Part shown: piece after piece, positions 16,685 through 25,004 of the stretch
How the letters are laid out: each line of letters opens with the position of its first letter
Position numbering within the stretch: the first letter of the stretch is position 1
Assembly: GCA_040217155.1 (NCBI GenBank)
Contig: JAVJNS010000026.1
Span: 124,001-188,000 of the forward strand
Source of the DNA: Pelagibius sp040217155
Lineage (GTDB): Bacteria; Pseudomonadota; Alphaproteobacteria; Kiloniellales; Kiloniellaceae
Length of the DNA stretch: 64,000 nt
Reading direction: 5' to 3'
Notes under the pieces: generated by a model
The model's input: the letters and a program-made list of their open reading frames with translations, nothing else
Told to the model about the DNA's origin: nothing
The model's database searches: none
Made by a program: the position numbers and the translations under genes

Positions 16685-17811
16685 AGCTGCCGCTCATCTG
16701 CGGCGCCCGGCTGTTCGGCGAGGCGGTGCAGCTGTTCGTTGAAGATCGCGGCGACGTTCTCCAGCGCATAGCGCTCGGGCAGCAGGCTGGGCGCCGGGGC
16801 AGCCAAGTGACGGGGGCGGCAGCTTGCCATCCTCGCCGCAAAGTCACTGCCCCAGGGAACAACCGAGACCGCGCCTGGGGCAGCGGCATCGGCCAACTCC
16901 GCGATGCCGCCGGATTCCGGCGTGGCAATGACCGGCGTGCCGACCGCCAAGGACTCCAGAGCGACATTCGGGAGACCTTCCCAGCGTGAAGAGATTACGC
17001 AGGCATCGGCGCCGGCAAGCGCGGCTGCAAGTTTATCGGTGAAGCCTGCCAGGATGATCCGTTGGTTGAGACCCCGGTCGTGAATTTGCTGCAGCAGGGC
17101 TGCTTGATCCTCACCCTCGCCATAGATGGTCAGCCGGGCGTCGTCCGGGAGTTCGATGAACAATTCGATCAGCCGGTCGAATCCCTTCTGCCGGTGCAGG
17201 CGACCGGCAGCCGCGAAGCGCAAACCGATACCCTCGGAACGTAGCGGTGATGCCGCGGATTGGCGCAGCCGCGCAACGGGCACGGGGTTGGGCAGGCCGG
17301 CAATCCGGTCGGCGGGCACGCGGAAGGTCGCGCGCATCTCCTGCTCGGTCTTCTGATGCTGGCAGAACAGCAGATCGGCCCGCGGATAGAGCCAGCGATA
17401 GGCCGCGGTCATGAGCCGCGGATGGCGCCGGTTGGGAAGACTTTGGGAGGGCGTGTTGGATTCCCGCAAGACAATGCGGGTACCCGCAGGCATGAAGCAG
17501 CGTGCGGCAAGCAGGGCGATGTTGAGATACCCCTGGCTGGCAAAGACGATGGCGGGGCGTTCCCGCCGTATGACACTCAGCAGGGCGGGCAGGGCGCGGC
17601 GGAGACGGGGTGACCCAATCTCCTGTAGTGTGACCTCGGGCGCCAACAAAAGTCGCAGCGGTCCCGTGCCCTCAAGCACGAGCAACTGTGGGGCAAAGCT
17701 TCGGCGATCAAGCTGATTGAGGAGAGTGAGGGCGACTCGCTCCGCCCCGCCGCCGGCAAAGTTCGGCAGGACAAAGAGGATTTTTCTGAGCGTTGCGTTC
17801 GTGCCAGTCAT
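16681..17811 (-). CDS. Glycosyltransferase family 4 (GT-B)
   Basis: A 376-residue GT4 enzyme. N-terminal ILFVLPNFAGGGAERVALTLLNQL is the classic GGAERV acceptor-domain signature. The C-terminal half has FAAAGRLHRQKGFDRLIELF and the donor-site motif SRWEGLPNVALESLAVGTPVIA. The ATG at 17811 is preferred; an in-frame TTG at 17832 would overlap the previous stop and is possible. It belongs to the run of coupled transferase genes at the distal end of the glycan operon. Confidence 0.9.
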   Translation of the reverse strand: MTGTNATLRKILFVLPNFAGGGAERVALTLLNQLDRRSFAPQLLVLEGTGPLRLLLAPEVTLQEIGSPRLRRALPALLSVIRRERPAIVFASQGYLNIALLAARCFMPAGTRIVLRESNTPSQSLPNRRHPRLMTAAYRWLYPRADLLFCQHQKTEQEMRATFRVPADRIAGLPNPVPVARLRQSAASPLRSEGIGLRFAAAGRLHRQKGFDRLIELFIELPDDARLTIYGEGEDQAALLQQIHDRGLNQRIILAGFTDKLAAALAGADACVISSRWEGLPNVALESLAVGTPVIATPESGGIAELADAAAPGAVSVVPWGSDFAARMASCRPRHLAAPAPSLLPERYALENVAAIFNEQLHRLAEQPGAADERQL

Positions 17812-17828
17812 GCCGCCGCGATGCTGGA

Positions 17829-18809
17829 TCAACTCGCGCTGCGCAGGCTGCGAGCCCAGTCCCGCAGGCGCTTGGCCTTTGACAGCAGATTCTGTTTGGC
17901 GCTGCCCGGGAAGCCCGCTGCCGTGAACAACTCCGGATAGCCCAGATAGGTGTGGGAGCGAGCCAAGCCGCCTATTTTGTCGCGCTGGAAGGCGGTCATG
18001 GGGAGGGCGCGCATGGCGTCAATGGAGACCCGCTTGGCGCCGTTGTCATAGAGATGGAGGGCTTTGGCCGGTTCCAACCGGTCGCGAGCCTGATCGGGCA
18101 GCGCGGCGAGAATACGGGTCCAGTTTCCCTCGATTTCCTCCGCCGACCAGGCGGCGATGTTCCAAGCGGCGGGCTTCTCCCGCGCCAAGTCGATCGGCTT
18201 TGTCACACGAAAGGCGACGGTCGAGCCGCCGAAGACCACGTGGATAAGTTCCACGTGGTCACGCAGGACATGAAAGCAAGCCGCGAGGGCGTAGGCAGGA
18301 AAATACTGATAGTCCTGAATGGCAATGATGGAGCGTCCGGCTATGAGCGATGGCCCAAAGACCTCAAGGCAACGGGTAATTTCCCGAAGCTTCTTGGGTG
18401 CGTCGAGGAACAGGACTTCTACCGGGCCGTCGGCCCAGGTGATATCCGCGATGCGGGTGCGATGCGGTACCACAAAATGACTGTAGGCACTGACGTTCGC
18501 CTCGAAATATTCTTGAAAGTTATCGCCGGGCTTAAGCGGCAAGTCGGACTTGCCGGGGTCGCTGGGGGCCCAGGTGAAGCCGTCAAAGCAATGCAGAGTT
18601 TCATGGTGTCCGGCGCGATCCAAACCGGCAGCCAGGTGGACAGTGCTGCGGCCGAGCCAGGAGCCGACTTCGACCAGCCGTCCGGCCCCGGTAAGCTGCG
18701 TGGAGGCCAGCCAGTAAAGATAGCGGGACTCGGCGGCTGAGGTCATGCCGGGAACCTCGGCAAGGTCGGGGAGGGCAACGTCGCCGAAATCTGATGCGAG
18801 GAGAGTCAC
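17829..18809 (-). CDS. Class I SAM-dependent methyltransferase (Methyltransf_24-like)
   Basis: A 326-residue protein. Motif I reads RLVEVGSWLGRSTVHLAAGL (about residues 43-62), followed by LHCFDGFTW and, around motif IV, VEVLFLDAPKKLREI. This layout is that of small-molecule or sugar methyltransferases found in capsule and O-antigen loci. It starts with GTG in a GTGA overlap with the preceding fusion gene, whose C-terminal half is a related methyltransferase. The two may act in sequence. The methylated position is unknown. Confidence 0.8.
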   Translation of the reverse strand: MTLLASDFGDVALPDLAEVPGMTSAAESRYLYWLASTQLTGAGRLVEVGSWLGRSTVHLAAGLDRAGHHETLHCFDGFTWAPSDPGKSDLPLKPGDNFQEYFEANVSAYSHFVVPHRTRIADITWADGPVEVLFLDAPKKLREITRCLEVFGPSLIAGRSIIAIQDYQYFPAYALAACFHVLRDHVELIHVVFGGSTVAFRVTKPIDLAREKPAAWNIAAWSAEEIEGNWTRILAALPDQARDRLEPAKALHLYDNGAKRVSIDAMRALPMTAFQRDKIGGLARSHTYLGYPELFTAAGFPGSAKQNLLSKAKRLRDWARSLRSAS

Positions 18810-20857
18810 GGCTTACGGAGTATCCCTTGAAACTTGTCGCCCTGCCGAACGATGATGGGCGTTTCTCCAATGCTATCGCAGAACTCGCGAAAGCCGAAGT
18901 TGTCGTTGATGTCATCGGAGAACAAGATGCCATCTTGGCGCAATGCCTCCCATAACAGGGGGTAGGCAAAGGCACGTCCTTCTGGCGACTTGTCGGAGTC
19001 GTAGTGGGCGAGGTCGATGGTTCCGAGCGCTTTCAGGGCCCTCGGGAGCCCTTCCCGGTCCGCCGTGCGGTGCAGGGTCCAACAGGAATGAAATGCCTCG
19101 GGCACGGCGATACCGACCCAGGGATCGTTCTGGTACTTAAGATAGGGAAGGTCGATGCTGTGCAGTGAAGCGCCCTTGCGGCGGGTGATCGAAAGCAGGA
19201 TCGCCAGGCTCGACCATCCGTTGGCAACGCCTGTTTCGATCACGCGGGTCGCCTGCAGCGCTTCGCAGAGTGTATAGATCAGGTTCATGTTGCTGGCGCC
19301 GCCGAGCCGGAATGGGACCGTTTCGACCCGTGCCGTGGCTTCGGCCAGTTGCTCCGGAAAGCGCTGTTGTAGATCGATCAGACTGGTCTCTAGGCGGAGC
19401 TCGTGCAGGATTTCGGCAGGGGATTGTGCACGTTCAGCGCACCATGCGGTTGCCTCAACCATCAGCCGCCGGGCCCGTTCCGCTGTCTCGTCCTTGCCAA
19501 CGATCCGGTCCTTGATACGCTTTGCGAGCCAGCGCAGGAGGTCTGGCCAGATCCTGGGCCGAATGAGGTAGTGGCCCATTTGGCGCGAGAGAAGATAAAT
19601 ACGGTTGCGGATCTGCGATCGGGCAGCTGCCGCCGATGCGATGATCCGCTTATCGCACGCAGGCCGGCTTGAGGGCCTCTCCGGCAGCGCCAGCGCGGCC
19701 TTCCATTGGCGAAGTGCCTGCTCCGGCAGGTAAGCCGCAACACCATCGATTGCTGCTGCGCCCATCCGTCCGCGCTCCTTCGGATTGCCGGCCAAGAGAC
19801 GCAGAGCCGCGGTCATCTCGGACACACTTTCGGTGGTGACGACGAGGCCGTTCTTACCGTGATCGATAAGGTCCAGCGGCCCGGGCGAAGCGTCGCTGAC
19901 GATACAGGGCAGGCCGCAAGACATGGCTTCCAGTAGGGCATTGGGCGTGCCCTCGTAACGCGACGGCAGGGCGAAGATACTGGCGGCGCGATAGAATACG
20001 AATGGATCGGCGACATGACCGTGCCACTCGATTCGCGTGTCGACCTTAAGATCCTTCGCCAGTTGGTGCAGCCGCTGCTTCTCGGGGCCATCACCCAAGA
20101 ATGCGATCCGCCACTCGGCCAGTTCCGCGCCGGCTTCGGCAAGAGCCCTGATGAGCACGTCGAAACCCTTCTGGCGAACGATCCTGCCGACGGCGAGGAT
20201 CGTCGGCGCCGCCAGCGTCTCTGCCTTTTGGGCGGGGGGAATAGCGAGAATGTTGGGCAGGAAGACGAGCCGGTCGTTCTTGACATGCCGTGCCAGCACC
20301 CCGCGGGTGCCTCTGCTGTTGAAGGTGACGAGATCGGCGGTCCGGTAGAGCAGCCAACTCAAGAGGGTCCAATGCAGCCCGAGTGGCTGGCGCTGAGGGT
20401 CATTGCGCTCGCAGATCACGATGCGCTGCCGTTTCAGTCCGAGGCACGCCGAGAGAACCTTCACGTTGGTCGGTCGAATGAAGCTCACGACGGTGGGGGC
20501 GCCTATCTCCCTGATGCGCTTGCGCAGCAGCGGCAGCCAGCGTCCCAGGCTGTAGAGACCGGCCAGATGCGCGAAGGTCTGGCGTGGTGGATCGTAAATG
20601 AGGTATTCGATCTCAACGGCAGGATCCAGTTCCAGCGCATTGTTGCTCCACCGCTTCGACAGCAGAACGCGGACATGAAATCCCTGTTGGGAAAGCGCAT
20701 TTGCCAGATTGCAGATGACACGCTGCGTCCCGCCGTGACCGAGATGGCTGACGACAAGCAGCACATCCGGTGTCGGCGCCGCCTCCCCCGGCGAGGGCGC
20801 CGCCGTCGGGCGGGAATCTTGCTGGGTAGACCCTAATGTCACGAAAGTATCGTCCAC
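18806..20857 (-). CDS. Fusion: GT4 glycosyltransferase plus class I methyltransferase
   Basis: A 683-residue two-domain protein. Residues about 30-390 form a GT4 enzyme: VLLVVSHLGHGGTQRVICNLA, VGRIVRQKGFDVLIRAL, and the donor site SRYEGTPNALLEAMSCGLPCIVS. After a basic linker of about 90 residues, the last 200 form a SAM methyltransferase: RVIETGVANGWSSLAILLSI, LHSIDLPYL, and IDLAHYDSDKSPEGR. One protein may add and methylate the same sugar. The start is taken as the GTG at 20857, 8 bp after the upstream stop; GTG at 20842 is an alternative. A much longer frame to 21073 lies in the neighbouring gene. Confidence 0.85.
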   Translation of the reverse strand: MDDTFVTLGSTQQDSRPTAAPSPGEAAPTPDVLLVVSHLGHGGTQRVICNLANALSQQGFHVRVLLSKRWSNNALELDPAVEIEYLIYDPPRQTFAHLAGLYSLGRWLPLLRKRIREIGAPTVVSFIRPTNVKVLSACLGLKRQRIVICERNDPQRQPLGLHWTLLSWLLYRTADLVTFNSRGTRGVLARHVKNDRLVFLPNILAIPPAQKAETLAAPTILAVGRIVRQKGFDVLIRALAEAGAELAEWRIAFLGDGPEKQRLHQLAKDLKVDTRIEWHGHVADPFVFYRAASIFALPSRYEGTPNALLEAMSCGLPCIVSDASPGPLDLIDHGKNGLVVTTESVSEMTAALRLLAGNPKERGRMGAAAIDGVAAYLPEQALRQWKAALALPERPSSRPACDKRIIASAAAARSQIRNRIYLLSRQMGHYLIRPRIWPDLLRWLAKRIKDRIVGKDETAERARRLMVEATAWCAERAQSPAEILHELRLETSLIDLQQRFPEQLAEATARVETVPFRLGGASNMNLIYTLCEALQATRVIETGVANGWSSLAILLSITRRKGASLHSIDLPYLKYQNDPWVGIAVPEAFHSCWTLHRTADREGLPRALKALGTIDLAHYDSDKSPEGRAFAYPLLWEALRQDGILFSDDINDNFGFREFCDSIGETPIIVRQGDKFQGILRKP

Positions 20858-20865
20858 CTGATCCG

Positions 20866-21753
20866 CTATTTGTAGACAGCCATGGAAATGCCGGGCACGA
20901 GATAGCGCAGGCGCCCTTTGCGCTGCGCCAGCGGCAGGTGCTGAAACAGCAGCTCGGTAGTCCTGAAGGCCGCAATTGGCACGCGGATCAACTGGTCGCG
21001 GCCAAACCAATAGGCCGCGATGGAACGGTAGCCGATGCCCTCCAGGAGGGACGCCAGTTCGCCGTACGTCCATTCTTTCAAGTGAAACCCCTCCGCCTCC
21101 GTGGAAAAGTATCGCGACACGTCGTGCGGGCCGGTCAGCCGGTGAGGCGTTCTGAAAGTATAAACGCCGCCCGGCTTCAGCACCCGGTGTACGACACGGA
21201 AGTGATGCTCCGTGTCCTCCGGGTGCAGATGTTCGATCAATTGGTCGCTGAACGCGGTATCGACGGAGTCCCCCGGCAGATTCAAATCGTAGCCGTTGTA
21301 GACGACAAGCTCGAAGTTGTCTGGCCGCGAGACGTCGGGGCCAATCTGGTCGGCGATGTCGACGGCGTAGACCTTGCGCGCAATCTTCGCGAGTTCGAAC
21401 GAGAACCGGCAGTCGCCGGCGCCGAACTCCAGGACGCTGCCATCGGGCCGGACGAAGGGCTCGATCAAGCGCATCTTGCGGCGATTCATGCTCGCGGTTG
21501 CCCGAGCGTCGGCACGGCGCGTCAGGCGCGGGTGGTCCGGCACCTGGGCAAAGAGCTCGTCATACATGGTGCTGTAGATATCTTTGCGGGTTTCACGGTC
21601 CGCCGCCATCAGCCGCTTGGCGATAGCGCTCTCGACCTCGAAGTGATGCAGCACGCTATCGTAGGTCCGGTTTTCCGGAATTGGCTGTATGATTTTCGGA
21701 TTATTTCGGGCCATGATCTCCACCCCAATACCTTTGCTCTCCAGATTATCCAT
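20866..21753 (-). CDS. Class I SAM-dependent methyltransferase (Methyltransf_11-like)
   Basis: A 295-residue methyltransferase with motif I SVLEFGAGDCRFSFELAKIA (about residues 105-124), acidic motif II VYAVDIAD, motif post-I/II TAFSDQLIEHLHPED and motif III LKPGGVYTFRTPHRL. The fold is standard and the acceptor is unknown, presumably a sugar of the surface glycan. It overlaps the upstream glycosyltransferase gene by 8 bp and is followed after 8 bp by the GT-methyltransferase fusion. Confidence 0.86.
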   Translation of the reverse strand: MDNLESKGIGVEIMARNNPKIIQPIPENRTYDSVLHHFEVESAIAKRLMAADRETRKDIYSTMYDELFAQVPDHPRLTRRADARATASMNRRKMRLIEPFVRPDGSVLEFGAGDCRFSFELAKIARKVYAVDIADQIGPDVSRPDNFELVVYNGYDLNLPGDSVDTAFSDQLIEHLHPEDTEHHFRVVHRVLKPGGVYTFRTPHRLTGPHDVSRYFSTEAEGFHLKEWTYGELASLLEGIGYRSIAAYWFGRDQLIRVPIAAFRTTELLFQHLPLAQRKGRLRYLVPGISMAVYK

Positions 21754-22972
21754 GTCCCCGGCTACCAGCTGCTTCGCCGACGGTCGTTGTCACTGTGTCG
21801 GTAGAAATGCGCAGAAGGCGGGCGAGTCGCTCCGCGAACTCTTCGTCAATCTTTAGAGCACCATACCGCTCGCTTGCGATCTTCGAAATTCGCTTGCTGG
21901 AGTCGTCATCAGCCAATTCTTCAAGCGTCGCCCGGACGCTGTTGGCGAATTCATCTGGTGTCAGGTTGCTGGCGAAGCCGTTGACCCTTTCCGCAATATG
22001 ATCATTCAGGTCCAGCGACCGGTTGACGACTACGGGCAGGCCGCAAACCAGCGCTTCCAGGAGTACATTGGGCATCCCTTCGTGCGTGGAAGGAATCCAG
22101 CAACAATCGGAGGCATGATAGGCTTGTTGCGCGTCGTCAATGTGGCAGGGTTGGAAGACCACTCGCTGTTCAACACGAAGGTCTGAGATCTTCTTGAAAA
22201 CGGCGGCGACGTATTTCTGATCGCCCCGTAGCGCCGGCCCAAGCAGCAGCAATCGGTGTTCATCGGGTAGTTTTGCCAGTGCGTCAAGGGCGAAGAGCTG
22301 GTTTTTGCGGGCGCAGATTCGCCCAAGCAGCAAATGGACAGGTCCGTCGCCCTCCAGTCCGTAGTTCTGCCGGGCCCGTCTGCGCTGGTCTTGGTTTGGT
22401 CGGCTGAAGACCGCCGTGTCGACGGGGTTAGGCCGTTCCCAAATGCGTTGAGGGGCAACGCCTGCGTCGATGAGACGAGCCTTGAGGCCGGCGTTCAGCG
22501 CGACGACCAATTTGGAGCGGCGGAACGTGAGGCGGCGAATTGTCGCGACAGGTCGCGGGCTGAGGCTGATAGGTTGATTTACCGTCAGTTCGCGGACGAC
22601 TGGAATATTCAGCAGTAGTGCCCAGCTTGCGGCGGCGGTTGCTATTCCTGATTGTCCGAGAGCATGCACAATGTCGAAGCGTCGCGATCCCTTGCCGAGG
22701 AACAGCCGACCGATATCGAGGAACTGCGCGATGAAACCAGTATCGGCGCCGGTCTGGAAGATCGGCACACCCTCGAATTCAGTGCAGTCCGCCATATCGC
22801 CACGGCCACTGACAGTAGCTGCCTGCAGATCGAGCGGCAGGCGTTGGCGCAGGCGCTGATAGGTGCGGTGCACGCGCAACCCCGCACCGCCGTAGCCTGG
22901 CGGGTAGTTGCCGACAGCGATCAGGACACGTTTTGCGAGAAGACTATCAGACTGTGGCACGACGCGTCTCAT
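21746..22972 (-). CDS. Glycosyltransferase family 4 (GT-B)
   Basis: A 408-residue GT4 enzyme. RVLIAVGNYPPGYGGAGLRVHRTYQRL is the glycine-rich acceptor entry, HLLLGRICARKNQLFALDAL starts the donor domain, and STHEGMPNVLLEALVCGLPVVVN is the donor-site motif. The ATG at 22972 lies one base after the previous stop codon, so I use it rather than the upstream in-frame start at 23041, which would sit inside the neighbouring gene. It is one of four GT4-type domains in this stretch. Confidence 0.88.
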   Translation of the reverse strand: MRRVVPQSDSLLAKRVLIAVGNYPPGYGGAGLRVHRTYQRLRQRLPLDLQAATVSGRGDMADCTEFEGVPIFQTGADTGFIAQFLDIGRLFLGKGSRRFDIVHALGQSGIATAAASWALLLNIPVVRELTVNQPISLSPRPVATIRRLTFRRSKLVVALNAGLKARLIDAGVAPQRIWERPNPVDTAVFSRPNQDQRRRARQNYGLEGDGPVHLLLGRICARKNQLFALDALAKLPDEHRLLLLGPALRGDQKYVAAVFKKISDLRVEQRVVFQPCHIDDAQQAYHASDCCWIPSTHEGMPNVLLEALVCGLPVVVNRSLDLNDHIAERVNGFASNLTPDEFANSVRATLEELADDDSSKRISKIASERYGALKIDEEFAERLARLLRISTDTVTTTVGEAAGSRGHG

Positions 22973-22973
22973 T

Positions 22974-24113
22974 TCAACTGTTTGCAGAAGGCGGCGCCAG
23001 TTCGCGCGGTCGGATACTGGCTTCATAGATCGGATCGCCAAGGTGTGTGGCGAGAAGCTTGTGTGCTTTTATGGCCGTCATTGCCTCTGGTGGTGGGGAT
23101 AGAAACGACCCTTCACAGGTCATGATCTGATAGACTTGTGCTGCTGCGATCGGCTGCTCGCCCTGAATACGACCATTGATCCCCAACAGTAGGGAGCCTT
23201 TGCCCTCGAAGCGTTCGCGGCGTTTGCCCTTGTGCGAATGACCGATCAGCATCTCTTCGGGTGACCCGGCCAGACCGCGCAAGACATAGCCCTTCTCCCC
23301 GCTCAGATAGGCCGGATCGAAGGGACCATTGGCCGTCATCACTGCACCACCGCTTTGCGATCCTGCCGGACCAAACGTGTCGCAGAAGAAAATACCCTCC
23401 GACGAAAGGTAGATGTCGTGAATGCCGACGTTGGGATAGGCAAATCCGGTGATCTTGTGGCCGTCGATGTAACCTAGCATGGACTGCTCGCCGGCCCGAT
23501 AGGCGCTGAAGAATACCGTGCCGTCATACTCCGAGACGCCGTTGACGTGATTGACGTCGTGCAACAGGTCATAGCCGAATTGATCTGAGAAAAGCGGAAT
23601 CTCGAGTCGCTCGCTAAGGGTGGCGCGATCCAGCCGAATAAGACTATTGCGGCCTGTGTTGGCGACCCAAAGGTGGGTCTTGCCGAGCCAGAGCGCATGC
23701 ATGCGTTGGTTTGAGCTCTGCAGCGGCACCGAGTAGATCTCTTCCAGATCGGCAGCGCCGTCCTGGCCGAGAAAAGGACCGATGCGGCCCCGCACCAGGG
23801 TCGAACGCGACCCCAGGAACAGCGCCAGGTAGAGATAATCCTTGTCAGCGGAGATGCCGTAGGCCGGAAGGTCCAAGACCTTGTATATGCCGGACTTCTC
23901 GATGCGAAAGACGCCACGCTCGGTCGTGATGAAGTAGCGCCCGTCCAATGGCAGCTTGCAGTCGTCCACTCTTTTCTGTGAGACATGAGCCCGCTCGATC
24001 CGGTGGCTGAACCAAGTGCTCTTGAAGGTAATCGCTGCGGCTTTTGAGGCAGCGGCAAGAGAATGCAGCGGGGACAAAGTCTGAGATTCCCGTCTAACTT
24101 CTGGACATTTCAT
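22974..24113 (-). CDS. Uncharacterised glycan-locus protein, probable beta-propeller
   Basis: A 379-residue protein I cannot assign to a known enzyme. After a basic N-terminus it consists of repeated short beta-type blocks: RYFITTERGVFRI, LYLALFLG, MHALWLGKTHLWVANTGRNSLIRLDRATL, NGVSEYDGTVFFSAY, IHDIYLSSEGIFFCDT and MLIGHSHKGKRRERF. Repeats ending in W-V/I-x-N-T and H-D-V/I resemble the DUF4915/TIGR03032 type propellers. No signal peptide is visible. It is flanked by a methyltransferase gene (20-bp overlap) and a GT4 gene (1-bp gap). A structural or lyase role is possible but unproven. Confidence 0.6.
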   Translation of the reverse strand: MKCPEVRRESQTLSPLHSLAAASKAAAITFKSTWFSHRIERAHVSQKRVDDCKLPLDGRYFITTERGVFRIEKSGIYKVLDLPAYGISADKDYLYLALFLGSRSTLVRGRIGPFLGQDGAADLEEIYSVPLQSSNQRMHALWLGKTHLWVANTGRNSLIRLDRATLSERLEIPLFSDQFGYDLLHDVNHVNGVSEYDGTVFFSAYRAGEQSMLGYIDGHKITGFAYPNVGIHDIYLSSEGIFFCDTFGPAGSQSGGAVMTANGPFDPAYLSGEKGYVLRGLAGSPEEMLIGHSHKGKRRERFEGKGSLLLGINGRIQGEQPIAAAQVYQIMTCEGSFLSPPPEAMTAIKAHKLLATHLGDPIYEASIRPRELAPPSANS

Positions 24114-24975
24114 CGTGCCGCGGCGCGCCGGCGACGATGCGAACAGCAGAGCGGTGTACGCCGTATTCCGAACCTCCAGCAAGACGTCGTCGCAGTTTTT
24201 CGACAACGCCCGCAACTAAACCGCGGTAGCGCAGGGATCCAACGGTCGAAGCGAATAGGATCGGCAAGCCGCAGGCCTTGAAGAGGCTGGTAAACGACTC
24301 TTGGCTGAAGAAGAGTAGGTGAGGCTCGTGGCTGTGACCGGCGATATCGGGATAAGCGGCAAAGTCAGAATTCGGTACTTCTGCCACCACAATGCCGCGG
24401 GGTGCCAGCAATTTCCGAACGCTGTGCAGAAGTTCCATGATCTCGAAGGCTTGGTAATGTTCGAGGACGTGTGATGCGATGATCAGGTTGTAGCTATTCT
24501 GTGCCGCTTGCTCGATACCGGGGACAACCTCCGCGCCGACAGTATGCAGGTATGGCGCCATGGAAAGATCGGGCTCAATGGCCGTGAGTTCGGCCTCAGG
24601 CCAGAACTCTGCGCGGGCTAAATGAAGGGTTGTGCCAAACCCCGCACCGAGATCAAGGATGCGCCGCGGCGTGCAGCTGAGGTGCGATGCTGCAAGGCGC
24701 AATTGAGAGCGCGAACGCTGAGGTTTGAACATATGCGCCGGGTCGGCAAAATAGGCCGCCGGTGCAGGCCGCTGGTGGCGTTTGGCAAGCTTTGCATAAT
24801 CCTGCTCATAGTAAAGATGCAAGCGTTGCGCGTCGATTTGGCTCAGCACCGCACCGAGACCGCATTTCGGGCAAAGACCGATTTTCAGATCCGAGAAAAG
24901 TTCGCTGACTGGCATCGGATAGTCGATCACCCTGGCGAACTCGCTACTGCAGGATATGCAAGTCGAGGCGGTCAT
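24094..24975 (-). CDS. SAM-dependent methyltransferase with N-terminal zinc-ribbon
   Basis: A 293-residue protein. Two CxxC pairs (CISC at about 6-9, CPKC at about 35-38) suggest a zinc-binding N-terminus like that of sugar C-methyltransferases. The Rossmann core follows: RRILDLGAGFGTTLHLA (motif I), LTAIEPD, then IIASHVLEHY and LAPRGIVVAEVPN. It has no obvious C-terminal C-methyltransferase domain of the TylC3 type, so the acceptor is uncertain. It lies 29 bp after the ABC exporter gene in the same operon. Confidence 0.82.
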   Translation of the reverse strand: MTASTCISCSSEFARVIDYPMPVSELFSDLKIGLCPKCGLGAVLSQIDAQRLHLYYEQDYAKLAKRHQRPAPAAYFADPAHMFKPQRSRSQLRLAASHLSCTPRRILDLGAGFGTTLHLARAEFWPEAELTAIEPDLSMAPYLHTVGAEVVPGIEQAAQNSYNLIIASHVLEHYQAFEIMELLHSVRKLLAPRGIVVAEVPNSDFAAYPDIAGHSHEPHLLFFSQESFTSLFKACGLPILFASTVGSLRYRGLVAGVVEKLRRRLAGGSEYGVHRSAVRIVAGAPRHDEMSRS

Positions 24976-25004
24976 CTGCGAAAATGGTCCACTGCAGTTC
25001 TCGT

